The notes beneath the pieces were generated by a model. It did not search any database, was not told the origin of the DNA, and saw nothing but the letters and a program-made list of their open reading frames with translations. From Astragalus membranaceus (taxonomy: Eukaryota; Streptophyta; Magnoliopsida; Fabales; Fabaceae), in the NCBI GenBank assembly GCA_039519185.1, contig CM076846.1, positions 114,536,566 through 114,600,565 on the forward strand: a stretch of 64,000 nucleotides of DNA, given 5' to 3'. Position numbers and translations under genes: made by a program. Position 1 is the first letter of the stretch; each line of letters begins with the position of its first letter. Shown here one piece after another: positions 22,189 to 35,581 of the stretch.

Positions 22189-25100
22189 GTTTCCTTTTTT
22201 TTAAGTGGGTCAAGCCTAATTAATTAAATGTGTGGTTTGTGATTTGATTTGGATACCTTGTTTGCTTCTATCCCTTTCGGTTTCCTTTTCTTTCTTATCA
22301 TGTTGTATGCATGTGCATTTGTTTTGTTTTCTTCCATGTTTGTTTTTCCTCCCTCCTCTTTGCCTATGTGCTTAGTACCCTCATGCATTTCCCCAATCCC
22401 AATTATGTTCCCCTCTTCTTGGCTCCCTTTCTTGAGGTAAGCAATGCACTTGATTGTTGTTGAAACACTAGGCTAGTTCATATTGGATTGATATTGAACC
22501 CTAGGGTTGACAACATGCTATTGTCTGGACTGTTCTGGATTTTCATTTGCAGGTGGGGTAGTTTTTAAGGAAATGCCCTTCGTACACACACACTTGTACC
22601 TTGAGATAATATGCTTTGAGAGAAAGACCATAACCCAGGTCTGTGAGAGTATCTTGGGATGAGTGGATTCAAGTAGCGAGAGCCCATCAGGACCTTTGTC
22701 CGTTTGGCTACTGGCGAAAGTTTCAATCAGAGTTGTGCTCTTTCATGATGCCTTGTACCTAGCAGTTCGCTGCATTTACGAGGAATTTCGTGAAAGAGAC
22801 TGTGGCTCTGATGACCTTTGTGAGGGTGCGAATAGAGCTACATGGAAAGATCACCCCTAAAATGCCTTAGATCATAGGTTTCTCCCCCTTTTAAGTCACA
22901 AGGGTGTTCCAAATTGTGTGCTGCATTGTCGCATTCAGTTTAGTCAAAAAAATTTCCCTCAAAATTTTCAAAAAAAATTAAAAGGATATGCTTTTCCCTT
23001 TTCAATAAATGCCTATGTGAGGTGGCATATAGGTCGCAAATTCAAAATACCACTCCATGCAAAAACACAAAAAAGGCATCATTGCATCATTACATCATTT
23101 GCATACATCCTTGCATTACATGAAACAAAATTTTCAAAAAAGGCAAAAAGCAAAACTCTTAAGAATTCTTTTACCGGGCTATATGAGGTGATGTTCCCAA
23201 AATTTCAGTCACCAAACTCTAAAAAAAATGTTTTCATCTTATTTTTCACATGCCTGTCAAGTCGCATTATCGCCGTCATTTTCATATAAAGACATCATTT
23301 GCATTGCATAAAACAAAAACTCGATAAAATTCATACATGCATTTTTCTCTATCTCATTTAGGTTTATCAGGAGTGCATTCTCCGCACGTGTGCGTTTCCA
23401 TTCACTAAGGCTTTTTCCCCTAATTTTCTCGAAAGATCCAAAAATCGTGTCTTATTAGGAGCGCGTATTATGCATTATTGTTGTCCTCTTTCAGACATCA
23501 TGAAAAAAAATAATACATTAACCTTTCATTTTGCATGCATTTCCATTCAATAAAAATCATGTCTTTCCACGCATTTTTTTTTAAAAAAAAAAAAGCATTG
23601 TGAGTATCATGCATTTCATTGCACAAAAAAATGAAAACAAGAAAGCATCTCATTCATAATCATGAACAAAAATCATCATCAAATTTATTCAAAATGTAGC
23701 ATTCATGCATCATTTCATTAACCTCATCACCTTAGTTCAAATACATCATTCCTCCATACATGCATCTTTCAAAAAAGGAAGGGGCATTGGCATTTCATAC
23801 TCTGCCTTGCCTCTAAAAAAAAATCATCATTTAGAAAAAAAGCATCACTCCTGCATCTTTCATCATTCAAAAGAAAAAAGGGGCATCGGCATTTCATATC
23901 TTGTCTTGCCTCTATAAAGATCATTTTGAAAAGAAGCATCATTCTTGCATCATTCATCATCCAAAGATGCATTGGCATTTCATATTTCGTCTTGCATAAA
24001 AAGAAAACATCAAAAAGAAAATACTTTTAGAATAATCACACTTTTCAAGTTCATCCATGCATGGCATACAACAAAAATGTTGTGATGAGAGACGAGATGT
24101 TCTTGCAAAGTAATCTTTCTTTTTTGGAAAAGTCTACCCTCACTCATTTGCAAACTCAAGGTGTTCCAAGGCACTCAGTTTTTCACATCAATAGCTCATT
24201 TGTATTTCCTTCAAAAAAAGCATTGCATCTCATCCATTCCATGATAAAAGACTGAAACAGTTCATCAAAAAAGTTTTTATATCATGTTTTAACCAATGTT
24301 AACTCTCTGTGAAACGTTCTTCTAGTAAGCATGCATGCCACGTGCAGTTTCTCTTTGTTTGAGTCAGTTAATTTCCTTCATTTATCATCATTCCCCATCC
24401 AAGTCTAATCCCGCCCCGTCCACCCAGAAAGCGCATATTCTCTCCCATCAGTGCATACTTGACTTTTTGGTTCATTCTCACTAACACTTTAAGCCCTCCA
24501 TGCTGGGGCAATTCTGTGATCACTAATTTTCCTTGTCAGTATCATATTCCTTTAGTGCAAGTCTTTCTAAAAAATATATAATAAATAAAAGAGATAAAAT
24601 AAGCTCGCTAGGTTGAAAACCCGCAAAGGGCGGCCTAGGCAAAAAAGAGCGCCCGGCGGATTGAAAACTCGCAAAGAGCGGTCCAGGCAAAAATTAGGAC
24701 ACAAAATAAAGGGGGAAGAGAAAAGAGCAAACACATGAAGATAGATAAATTATTGTCCTAAAGTTAAGTCTTACAGAAATAAACAATCGGGATTTGAAAT
24801 GAAATTTGGCCATCTCTCCATACCCTCAAAAACCTAAAATCCCAGAAAGTCCATTTCCTACCCCTCTTAAGCCAAAGATTCAAAATCACGAAAATACCTT
24901 TTGTTACCCATCTTAAGCCAAGAAAAGCCCAAGATATCCCCATCACTCTATACGAGGGTTAATTCCACATCAAAGATGGTATATCATTTTCACCCAAGTC
25001 AAAAGGAAAGGAAATTCACAAAAGGAGGGGAATAACAAAGTTTCAAAAAGGAGAATCTCAAAACAAAGAAAGGAAGACAAAGGGAGTATAAATTAAGAGT

Positions 25101-27097
25101 CAATACATTTTGCCAAGGAGCATAAGAGCTCCCCTTCAAAAAGGCCCTCAAATTCAATGGGTTCAATCATTTCCCCTTCCAAAAAAGCCCTCAATTCAAT
25201 GGGTTCAATCATTTCTCCTTTCAAAAAAAGCCCTCAATTCATTGGGTTTAACCATCTCTTCTTTCATAAAACCTTCAAACACCTCATTGGGTACAACCAT
25301 CCCCAAACACCTCATCAAACCTAATAACCATTTCCTTCATAAACCATTGACCATCGGCCAACACCGAATAAGACCCATCCTCCCCATCAACCCCAAACAC
25401 TTCATTAAGCTCAATCATCCCCTTCTCCACATCACAACGCTAAAAAGTCCATTCCGATCAATGACTAATTGCTTTCGTTCTCTCAAGTTTTAATCTTAGG
25501 ACAAATAAGTTTATCTATTTACGACGTGTTTGCTCAAAAAGAAAAAAACAAACAAGCAGAAAAAAGAAAGCTGCTCAAAAGAAAAAACAAACAAGCAGAA
25601 AAAAAGAAAGCCGCTCAAAAAAAAAAAAGAAAAAAAACAAACAATCAAAAAAGAAAGTTGGTAAAAAGGAGAAGGACTTGCACTCCAAGATGCATTCATG
25701 TTGCATTAAAACAAGGTCTAGTGGTCACCAAGTGGAGCCATTCCTCATACTAAAAAGTCAAAACTTTCATTGCATTTGAGTTGTTCTTAAAGAGAACCAA
25801 AAGTGTGTACTAGGGGGCATTCCCTTCACCTCTCACTCCACTCAACTTTGGGGAGGTTTATTCATTGCCCACCCCATTCATATATCACCCTCAGTTCATA
25901 ACCATCACCATAACTCTGTCGCCTTTCACAACCTCACTCAAAGAAACCATTTGAAAGGTCATTCGAAAGTGGGACAAGTGCGTTCCCATTCCTTCACCTC
26001 ATTCATTCCTACAAAACCTCACCGGGGCAATCTCTCAACTCACTATCCTAAACAAGGCCTTGTCATCCTAATTGGGGCAGCTTTGTCCTTGTTATGACTG
26101 GGGCAACATCAAACTTTATGGGTTGAGACAAAATCTCTTTTGCTCCATTTTTCATTCTCAATTCATCATCTTCTACACCCCTAGTTGTTGTCACCACTAG
26201 ACAGGGGCAAGCTATTCACTCATCAAAGACCTGAATTGGGGCAATCTTGTATCTCTTGATCCCTCATGAGCTTCGGTAATAACCATGCCTGTCATTCCTT
26301 CACTTGCCATAAATGTCCATGCCCTAAACCAATTCCCAGTTAACTGACTTATTCATTCACATTTGCACTCCTATGCATGCTTACTAGACAATGCTTCAAA
26401 AGAGAGAACACAAGTTGTTTACGTGATATCTAAAATTCAGTCATCATGGAAAGAAAGAGAAAACAAGTGAGGTTGTTTGTAAATAAAAACCTTGAGAACA
26501 CCGGAGTTTGAATCAAATTCAATTTTTCAACAGAATGGTCAATAATCATCTCAATTCCTTGCATCCAAAGTCTCGCATCTCATCGTCACAAAAATGTTTA
26601 CCTCATGCATCTAGGCATTTCAATCTATTCATTATAGCATATGCATCAAATCATTACATTTGCATCTTCACATTTTGTGCATTCATCACATAGCAAAAAG
26701 AAAAAACGTTCCACGTCTGTTGCACCATATTAATAATTGCATTTCATAGAGGAAAATAGTAAAGAAGAAAAAGCAGAAATTTTTTCATTGCATTGGCATC
26801 ATATTAATGTTCGCACTTCATAAAAAGGAAAAGAACAAAATCATTGCATGTCATTCATCATTAGAGCATTACATTTTGCATCAGATATTTCATAGAAAAA
26901 GCAAAGAAAGCAAAAAGAAAACAAAGAAAAGAAACCACAAAAGCAACACAAAAGCATTCCATGTCATGCACCATTCCACAAGATACTAATCATTGCATGC
27001 GCCATTGCATCATCAAAATTCTTCAGACCATTAGATCAATACAGACATATGTTGACCCATAAACCAGACCTTTGTGTCCATAATTCAAAGCTTTTTC
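22189..27097 (+). other. Non-coding internal region of the Ogre-like element
   Basis: No open frame shows retroviral-type domains. The region is rich in TTGCATTGCATCATT-like words. It has imperfect direct repeats of about 90 bp (23760-23990, GGGGCATTGGCATTTCATA) and about 55-bp repeats at 25110-25300 (CCTCAATTCAATGGGTTCAA). A duplicated GTTGAAAACCCGCAAAGGGC-like unit at 24605-24695 is a word I associate with Ogre leaders. It appears to be the untranslated leader alone; everything from gag onward was removed by a deletion joining near 27097. Confidence 0.75.
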
Positions 27098-29395
27098 ACT
27101 AGTGCCTAGTGCACCTTGATCTATGTGGTGAAGATTGCTAGAAAGGACTCAATTTAGTTTATGTGTTCACTTATCCTTATGTCTTAGTTTGCTTATTGTA
27201 AATTGTTGATGATAGGCAAGTTGATTCTCACTAGTGCCTAGTGCACTTTTCTCAAAGTGAGAGGATTGCTCTATGTGATTCAACTTAGTTTTGTGTTTAT
27301 TTAATCTTTGTATTTTAATTTGCTTATTGTTAGTGGTTGATGATAGGCAAGTTGATTCTCACTAGTGCCTAGTGCAGTTTTCTCAAAGTGGGAGGATTTC
27401 TCTATGTGATTCAACTTAGTAGTGTGTTTATTTAATCTTTGTATTTTAATTTGCTTATTGTTAGTGGTTGATGATAGGCAAGTTGATTTTCACTAATGCC
27501 TAGGGCACTTTGATTCAAGTGAGAAGATTGCTCTATGTGATTCAACTTGGTTTTAATGTTCATTTACTTGTTCTTATACTCTAGTTTGATCATTGTTTAT
27601 TGTTGATGATAAATCACATGACTCCCACTTATGCCTAGTGCATCATGTTCTAAGTGGTGAAGATGGTTTTAGATGATTCAACCTTCCCCTTTTAATTTCT
27701 TAATGAATAAAAGATGAGATAGTTAGGTTTATGGTTTAGGGTTCGTGGGGTATTGCAAGGGATAGGTTACCCAAAACCTTGATGCTCCCTCCTCTTTGAT
27801 CGTGTTATTAACCTTTGGGCATTTGTTCATATTATTGATTGCAAAGGATAGGCTTACCCTAGTCTTGATGCAATTCCTTTTGTTCATGTTACTGAGAAAT
27901 TATTGCCCACATGTTCATTAGCTTAACTAACATCATTCTATGCCTGTGATCAATTGTTTAATTGCTCTTGATGCAACTTAAATGTCTTGATTTAATTGTG
28001 TGCCATCATCTCCACTTGTATGACCTCCTAATGAAGACGTAAGCCTACTTGCTTGTTGTAGCATAGAGTCATTAGGGTAAATACACTCTTTCTTACACAC
28101 ACACATTTGTCTTGAGAACTTTACTTTGCATCCTTGACATTTGAATCTTTGATTGTATTGGCATGTTTAGTCTTAGTTGACGTTCAACAAACGCGTGATT
28201 GCTCGATTAACGAATGTGCTTGAACTTTATAACCAATCTTTGATAATAACTTCACTCTTTCCCAAAAACCTCTCAAACTCTTTTCTAACCAATGCAAGTT
28301 ATTAGTGACTATCACCCAAAGCCTTTGCTTGTTTGATTGTCATGAACGCTATCAAGAGTTATTAGTAATGATCACTCAAAGTCTTTGCTTGCTTGGTCAT
28401 TATGAAAGCTTTTCCTTTTTCCAAACCCTTTCAAAAGCATTTTCATTTTCAAGTTAGAACTACGTCGCTTTGATTCCCATTTGGGATACGTAGGAGCGAG
28501 CCACAATCTCGTCAAGTGCAACCATAAAAATTAGCATTTGCATAACAAAAGAAAAGAGTTATTTTCATAACACAAAAAAGAATCACTTTTGCAAACCAAG
28601 ATCATTTTCAGAACAGAAACATTCTCCTTTCAAGAATCATTTTCAAACCCATTGTCGCTAGTGGCTAATCAGAACCTTTGTTTGTCTAGCCATTGGTAGC
28701 AATGTCTTTTTCCCAAAAGAACAACAAGCGATGATCACTCATAACCTTTGTTAGTTTGATCATTTGTGCCAATCAATCTCTTTCGAAAACCACTTTCAAA
28801 AGAGTAAATAAAAAACGAGTTGCTACTAACAGTCAATCAGAACCTTTGTTCGTCTGACTGGCGGTGGTGACTCTCATTTTCAAGAGTACTTAGCGGTGAT
28901 TACCCATAACCTTGGTTAGTTTAATCATTCACTAAATGCTCGTCCTATTTCGAAAACTCACTAAAAAGATAAAAGACAAAAACCTTTTCAAAGAAAAAGA
29001 CAACCAAGAACTACATAGCTTTGAATTCTCCATCGCACTGGGAGATACGTAGGAGCGAGAGGCTAACTCTCGTCAAGCGCCAAAAATAAAAAATTTCATT
29101 AAGTCTTCTCATTCCCTTTTCAATAAAGAAGCAAATTTAAGTATTTTCCAAATCAACACTTAAAATCACACGTTTAATTAAAGGTTCCCTTTCGGTAGAA
29201 AGGAGGTGTGGGGTGCTAATACCTTCCCCATGCCTAACCGACCCCCGAACCCACATTTTCCGGTTTCCAAAAGGTCGTTCGCTTTCCAAAAAGGTTTTCC
29301 TAATATTTTCCTTAATAAATATTGGTGGCAACTTCATTGTTTTAAAAAGTTGTAAACGAAGAAAGATCCCCTCAGGGACTTTTTCGGGCGCAACA
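27098..29395 (+). repeat. Ogre-like 3' LTR, 5'-truncated
   Basis: Matches 19868-22167 almost base for base, so the first about 1.77 kb of the LTR, with the polypurine tract and coding region, is missing. The join occurs at CACTAGTGCCTAGTGCACC, within a unit repeated inside the LTR, which suggests recombination or slippage at that repeat. Confidence 0.9.
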
Positions 29396-29699
29396 TGAAT
29401 ATAGGTGGCAATGTCCCCAATTTACACAATGTTCGGTTGTCATTCAGATTTTGCGAGTAAAGTGGTGTTAATTTAAGTCTTAAAAGTGCATATTTTATTT
29501 TTAAAAAATCACTTTTTAATTTGCCTATAATGCGGGCTAGCTCGAAAAGCCCGCAACCCGCATAGGGCCTGGCTTGGGCCATAAAGACTGAGCTCGAATT
29601 TTAACCAGGGCTTTTTGGCCTGGCCCGTAAAAGCCAAAGCCCACCTTGGGCCAGCCCGATCCGGGTCGGGTAGCCCATTTTGCCAGCTCCAGATGAAGT

Positions 29700-30832
29700 G
29701 CCGTGTTGCGTTAAAAACACACTTAGAGCAAATGTACTCTATCGCAGAAGTAGTATAAAAGATTATCGTATCCACAGGGACTAATTAACAAGTACAAACT
29801 AATCGAGATTATTTATTATTTAGACGAACAAATATTTGAATTGTAATGGAACAAATAAAAAAGAAATAAATAACAATAATTAAAATACTAGACTTAATAA
29901 ATGAGGAGAGGCCTAGGATCACGGTTTCACTTGCAAGCTTCGATTCCCCCTATGTCTAATCCTACCTGAATTCCCTTATTTTACTTAATTACCAATCCCT
30001 TTACTAAAACTATTAATCCGTTTGGTCATTCGCGATTAATATTCTTTTTCCTAAATTAACCCTCGTTTGGTCATGCAAGAATTTAAATTCAGGAAAAGCA
30101 TAAAGAGCAAAAAGGTTGAATGACTGGAAGACTAAATTATGGTTTGGTCATGCCCTAATTATAGCCCCAATTATCCTATAGGTCCACCAACTAATTACAG
30201 TACGGTCGTTGATCAACTGATTGATTATAAACATGCAAAGGGTAGCTAATCCTAATCATGTGATAAAAACAATAGGACAATATTAATTAAAATAAAAACA
30301 GGAATTCAAACCAGAAATTAGAACATAAAAAGGTCTCTAAACATGCAAGATCCACCTAAGACCCTAGAAGAGAATTTAGCTATCCATAGTGTTCGAGAAC
30401 AATAAAATAAAATTAGGAGTCATAAATTACAGAGATAAAAATAACCCGGAATAGAGAAATTTCTGATCCTGAAAATTTAGTCTCGTTTTTCTGCTCCAGA
30501 GCTCTCTCATAGTGTCAAAAACGGATACCAAAACTCCCTCCTCTCCTTGCCGTGTGTACTGTTGCTTCGTATGTACTGTGCGTCAATTCCTCCCACGCGG
30601 CTACTGTTTCTATTCTCCTTTTAATTATTAAAACTCCCTTGATTTCCAATTGTCTCGCGGCTACTGATTCTCACGCGGCTGTACGGCCACCCCCCTTCAA
30701 TTCTTAATTCTCCTCTTTTATATATGAAGAAGCCTAGGTTTATGTGACTTTTTCTCCAAGTTGCAATGTTGGGCTTCTCTTCTAATCTCTTTTGGGCTTT
30801 AATTTATTTTTATCTTTCAAAACCAAACACAC

Positions 30833-30878
<46 letters not shown>

Positions 30879-32900
30879 CATATATAATATTTATAAAATA
30901 TTATATACATATATCAAATATATATATATATATATATATTATGCATTTTTATCTTTTCTTCTTTCCTACAAAATATAGAGCAAATTTAGTCAATAATTTA
31001 TATATTTGGTAATAATTGATCTAAAAAGTAATCCAAAAATATCTCTAAAAATACACTAAATTAGAGTTTATCATGTCGGAATGAAAAGGGGTAGGTGCCT
31101 TTAACATTTCCCTTCATATATTGGTTTCTTGATGCCATATTTAGCCTCTCAAACAATTTAGTCCAACCACGTTAAAATAGGGGAATTATTAAATTCACCC
31201 ATCATATTTGCTACTATACACCCCTTAGTTCCTTTTCTACTTTTTCTTACCCCTTTCAGTAAATATATTTTTGGACAAAGTGATTTGTTCATATTTGCAT
31301 CTTATTTTCTTTATTTATACATGCATTTTTATTTTAATTAGTCACGAGTTCTTTAATTTTTTTAATTTCATGTAGATTAGGATAATTGCATTCGATATAT
31401 TTTGTTTTGTAGGAAATGAACATTTTAGCATCTGAAAGTTGTTTGATGAGTTGATAAAAGTTAGTCATTTTGGCAGCTGCCACGGGCATGTATCGTGGCA
31501 TGTTGTTGCAATTCTGACTGTTGTTAAGAAACACGGCCAGAGTGTGATTGCTGCCACACCTGTGTTTCGTCCACAGCTGATGCGTTTTGTGTATTATTTT
31601 TCCATTTGAAATTTGGACATTTTTAATTCATTTTTATCCCTAAGTATAAATACACATTAGACATACTTACCTAGGATTCTGAACATCAGAATTTAGAGGA
31701 GCTCTAGAGGCAAGGATCAATGATCTTTTTCATCTTATTCCTTCTCTAAAATGCTAGTTTAAATGTTCCTTAACCTTTTCCATGGATTATTACTATCTTC
31801 TTGCATTTTTATCTAATAACAATAAAATTTTATTTTCTTGCATTTTTGCCTAATTTTACGTTCGTCTTGAATTGTCACTCTTATGTTGTACCATTTCCCT
31901 TCAAATTAGTCAAACTCTGTTCGTTTGTAATTTAATTAGATCGTAATTAGTTGGTACTCTAATATTACAGTCATAGTGGATTTGATAATTTTTACTACTT
32001 GACGAAAACTGTACGCTTGCAGATTTTTCACACCACAGAGCTAGTCCTTTATTATTTTTACGTAAATTCACGAATTTTTGCTTTTTAAAATCCCTCGAGT
32101 TCTTCTTTCTCGCTTCATTTCTCACTCAAATTTCCCCTCTCTCACTTCATTCCCCACCCCGAACCAAATCCCCTAATCCCCTCCTACGTTTCTTCCATCT
32201 CATTAAATCAAGCATTAAGGCACCTACCTCTTCTCTCTTTGTTTTCATGTTTTTTTGATTTTTTTTGTATTCTGTTTTTTTTTTAAAATACTATTTCACA
32301 TTTTGTCTAATTGTTTTCATAAATATATTTATAGCGTCTGTAAAACTTGTTTTTTGCTCCTTAGGACAAATGGTTGGAGTGAGGGAGATGGAGAAGGGGG
32401 AAGTGGAGTATGCCGGATTCAAACCCTACTCTCAGCATCCATATAAAACTTATGTGTGTTTTACCACCAGATGCGCTCGGAACTTGTAAAACATTTGTTT
32501 GTAAATACATTTATGAATATGAACATATTCTGCATAAATGCGCCTTTTATAAATGTATTTGCGGAAATGATGTCTCCTTCAGAACACATTTAGGGAGTTT
32601 TAAATATTATGCACAATCTTTTTTTAATAAGTAATTTATGTATTCATGTGACATTCTTTTGTAAATACATTTATTCAGATAGTGAAAACACACATCAAAC
32701 ATTATAAGCGGAAGTAGTCTTTTAGCCAGTTTTGGCGCCAATGATTCAGCTTTGAGTGCCAGCAACTACAAGGATATTTTTGTAAATTAGATACTAACAA
32801 TTGTTGCATGTCATACATGTTTTGTTTTTTTGCTGCTACACTGACTTCTTCTTTTTGCTTTTCTTCCATGTGTTTCTTTATTCCTTATTCTCCTTATGTC
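29700..32900. other. Non-coding repeat-like DNA
   Basis: The segment from about 29700 to 31070 (AAAGATTATCGTATCCACAG) resembles a dispersed plant repeat of unknown class. It contains TA and CATA microsatellites at 30830-30880 and 30918-30942. The segment 31350-31840 looks LTR-like (TATAAATA at about 31645, then TTCCTTCTCTAAAATG). I cannot define ends. No gene is supported. Confidence 0.4.
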
Positions 32901-33028
32901 AGACATGCAAAGCTCCTAATTTGCTATCAATTTGTCAGTCACATTAATATGCAAATCGCTTCACTTCACTCTGAGCGAGAGAAATATGAGAAAGCCGTGG
33001 AGGGAGAGAGAAAGAAGAAGAAGCCGAA

Positions 33029-33253
33029 ATGGGGGATGCGGAGGAGTGCAGAGCAGCGGAGGGAGAAGTGGAAGGGAAAGTGGCGGCGCAATGGCTTTGC
33101 GGCGGTGTCAGCAAACCTCCAACACCTAAAGCAACCACCGTCTACGCGCTGAGCAGATGGAAGATGAAAGGGAAGAGGACGGGTATCTTCTCTCCCTCCC
33201 TGTCTACAACCACTATCACCCTTCCCTCCACTACTCACTCCTTACTAAACTAG
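33029..33253 (+). other. Unrecognised alanine/glycine-rich ORF, possible captured first exon
   Basis: Starts MGDAEECRAAEGEVEGKVAA and is followed by a proline/threonine segment. GC content is clearly higher than in the flanks. No family recognised. It lies on the plus strand in the same block as the EMB8-like and UBTD-like exons, so it may be a first exon captured by the same element. Confidence 0.25.
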
Positions 33254-33953
33254 AAACAAAAGATGAATTTGGGATTGAAATCCCTAGAACCGTAACACCA
33301 ACACATCACGAGAGACAAGATGAGAAATGCGATGAGAGAAAGAGAATCGAGAGAAAGAACTGAGGGAGAGAAACACAGGGCGTGAGAGAGCTAGCTTCTG
33401 CCGTGTACGGAGTTGAAGACCGAGAGAGCGTCGGTGGTGGTTGCGGTTGACGGTAAGGGATCTTCTTTGTCCTTCTCTTGATTTTTTTTTTGAATTGTTC
33501 CTTTGCTTGAAATTCATCTAGGTATCTCAGTTACTCGCATTCCTCATCTCGCTCTTTTTCTATTAATTTCGTTTTTCATCTTCATCTCTTTCTCTCAAGA
33601 TTTTTTTCCATTTTCCTCACCGTTCCCTTTCCGTTACACTCTTGCCGGCGATGTATTTGATTGGTGAGAGAAGGGAAGAAGAAAAAGAAGATAAAAGGAA
33701 TTCAGAGGGAATGTAGAGAAACAAAGCCTCCTCAGTTTGGTCGCTATCACCTACCTACCTGTAACACGTGATGTGACTCGACTGCATTCCCTACTCTCTC
33801 CGCCAGCGAGCAACGGCTCAAAACAGCAGCGATTGTGCGTGGAGAATGAATAGAACAACTGGGTGTATGACTTTCACCGTCATTTGAATTGTTTTTAACT
33901 TTGCCTGTTATTGTTCTTTAACTGGAAGTTATGTTATCTATATAACATTTACA

Positions 33954-34773
33954 GATAGCGGACAGATTCATAAGTCGTGCACGTAGGCAGAAGATTTATG
34001 ATAAAGCAATGGCAGGTGGACTTCAAAACTATGCAAAATTGTATGCTTCTATCTTTCTACTTGGATTTTAATATCTTTTTTAAAGCACTTATTTTTCATC
34101 TATTAGATTCTTCATTTGCTGACAAACATGCAAAAAATATAGAAGTTGCTCTATAGTGCATATTTGACTTGATTTGACTGATATTCATCACAGACACCAG
34201 CCTCAATTTTCTCGCCTTGCTAATTGGGAAGGGATAGAAAAGGTGGCCTTTTTCTCTATAATCATATTTTTTACTACTATTTACTATAATAACAAAATTA
34301 AATGGTTATTCTACAGTTGTATGATGTGGACTTCTGTATCAAAAGTTTGTTCTGTTATCTGATACACATTCCTATTGATTCATTTTTTCTTTAAAAATAG
34401 ACCCAAGTTATTATTATGGTTTCAAAGCAAGTTGCTGGTCTGTATTATCAAATAAGGAAAATGCATGAAGGGTATAAAGCTATTGACCATTCATTTTTAT
34501 TCCTTATTCCTCTTAATTCTGTTATTTTATAGCGGATATAATTCAAGTGATTGAAAGATGCATGTTGATCTTAGAGGCCAAATAGTTGTTACCCGTTTAG
34601 CTGTTTGGATATTTTCTTTTTCCTTATGACATAAGAGTATAATATGTACCACACTCTTAAATGTTGTGTCCCATGTTATTGCAATACTGAGTGCAGATGC
34701 ATTTTTGTTCTTTGCAGGCACTTTCTATTCGAGATTTTGATGACCACGGAACCCGAATGGTTGGGAAGTATGA
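33954..34773 (+). pseudogene. EMB8-type alpha/beta hydrolase fragment, three exons
   Basis: These hydrolases (embryogenesis-associated EMB8 / UPF0017 group) are predicted membrane-associated esterases. Three exons with consistent splice sites encode RRQKIYDKAMAGGLQNYAKL (to about 34041), HQPQFSRLANWEGIEK (about 34196-34241) and ALSIRDFDDHGTRMVGKYE (34719-34773). The order and motifs (VYDKALxxGL, SVxDFDxHxTxxVGKxE) fit the central part of the family. The nucleophile region and the histidine exon are absent, so the gene is partial. It sits upstream of a Helitron 3' end on the same strand. Confidence 0.6.
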
Positions 34774-35105
34774 GGTACATGTAGTAGCTAAATTTGCAAT
34801 CTTCTATTTTCTTATCCCCTATTCTATCTCCTTATGTCTGTTATCCAAACTCTGGAAAGCATCTTTGCCCTCTCTATCTCTTTTTTTTGTTCCTGAAAAA
34901 AACATTCTCTGCCCTCTATTTCAATATTCATTCAGTACTTTATTTATCAATCAATCGTTTTTCTTGAATTAACTGAGGGTTAGAGAGAAAAAGAATTGGG
35001 AGGGAGAGAAAGAGGGAGCGATCAGAGAGAGAGAAAGAGAGCGAACTAGCATATGTTCAGATTCGGTTCTATTGTTTGCAAAACAGAGGAAGTGGAGTGT
35101 CGTTG

Positions 35106-35268
35106 ATGGCGAAGACGACAATGAAGTCTCACGCGCTGGCTCTTTACTCGCTATCGCTAGCAGTGATTTCAGTTTCAGTTCAACGGCAGCAAACGAGAAG
35201 GACCTTCGAGCAGGTGATGCTCTATGCGCACACGCCGCATTTCTGCTGGCTTTTCGAGTGTGAACGGT
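35106..35268 (+). other. Unrecognised ORF with hydrophobic N-terminus
   Basis: ATG at 35106 opens MAKTTMKSHALALYSLSLAV, which resembles a signal peptide or membrane segment, followed by QRQQTRRTFEQVMLYAHTPH. The frame runs into a plausible donor (ACG/GTGAGT) near 35268. No family recognised; probably a first exon of a captured gene. Confidence 0.3.
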
Positions 35269-35581
35269 GAGTATCTCAAAAAGCAGCATTCGTCTTCAAA
35301 GTGGCGCAAGGAGGGTGGAGGAGAAGTCCTCAATTTCAGTTTCTTCTATAATTGATATTGTTTATTTCTTTTCCTTAATTTTCTTTTTTAACTTTTTGTC
35401 ATTGTTGCTTTGACACAATTGTAGATCGAATTAATCACGAGAGAGAACACAACAGGAGACATGAAGCAAACAGTGAAGCCCTTGCTACTGTGAGTTTTCT
35501 ATTCAGTTTTATTCTTTTGTTTCGATTTATTTCTACCCTTGCTAATATCCTATCCTTTTGTTCCCTTTCTCCATGGTATAG

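Larger units (their letters stand above)
18101..29395 (+). mobile_element. Ogre/Tat-like LTR retrotransposon, gag-pol deleted
   Basis: Begins TGTCATACCCC and ends GGGCGCAACA. Perfect 5-bp duplications TGAAT flank it (18096-18100, 29396-29400). The 5' LTR (18101-22167) is 4067 bp. The 3' LTR is truncated (27098-29395). A primer site (22170-22188) starts the internal region, which is about 4.9 kb and non-coding: no gag, protease, RT or integrase. It inserted at the last bases of CACTA 1, and its duplication shares TG with the CACTA end. LTR size and primer site match Ogre elements, which are abundant in legumes. Confidence 0.9.
14159..29691. mobile_element. Non-autonomous hAT element split by nested insertions
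   Basis: The left terminus TAGAGCTTGCAAAAATGGGC (14159) and right terminus (minus strand TGGAGCTGGCAAAATGGGC, ending 29691) are imperfect inverted repeats. Both carry GGGCCGGGCTAGCCCGC-like subterminal DNA. Perfect 8-bp target duplications GATGAAGT flank them at 14151-14158 and 29692-29699. Removing the CACTA element with its duplication (3286 bp) and the Ogre element with its duplication (11300 bp) leaves an original element of about 947 bp, too short for a transposase. Confidence 0.88.

Noticed and set aside
21909..22440. Small ORFs near the 5' LTR end, repeated at 29137-29398
   Set aside because: The repeated copies are simply the two LTRs of the same element; composition is non-coding.
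30766..30978. Tyr/Ile-rich ORF
   Set aside because: Translation of TA/CATA microsatellites.
32808..33517. Cluster of overlapping ORFs on both strands
   Set aside because: GA/CT-rich sequence opens many frames. Only 33029-33253 was kept as a weak exon candidate.
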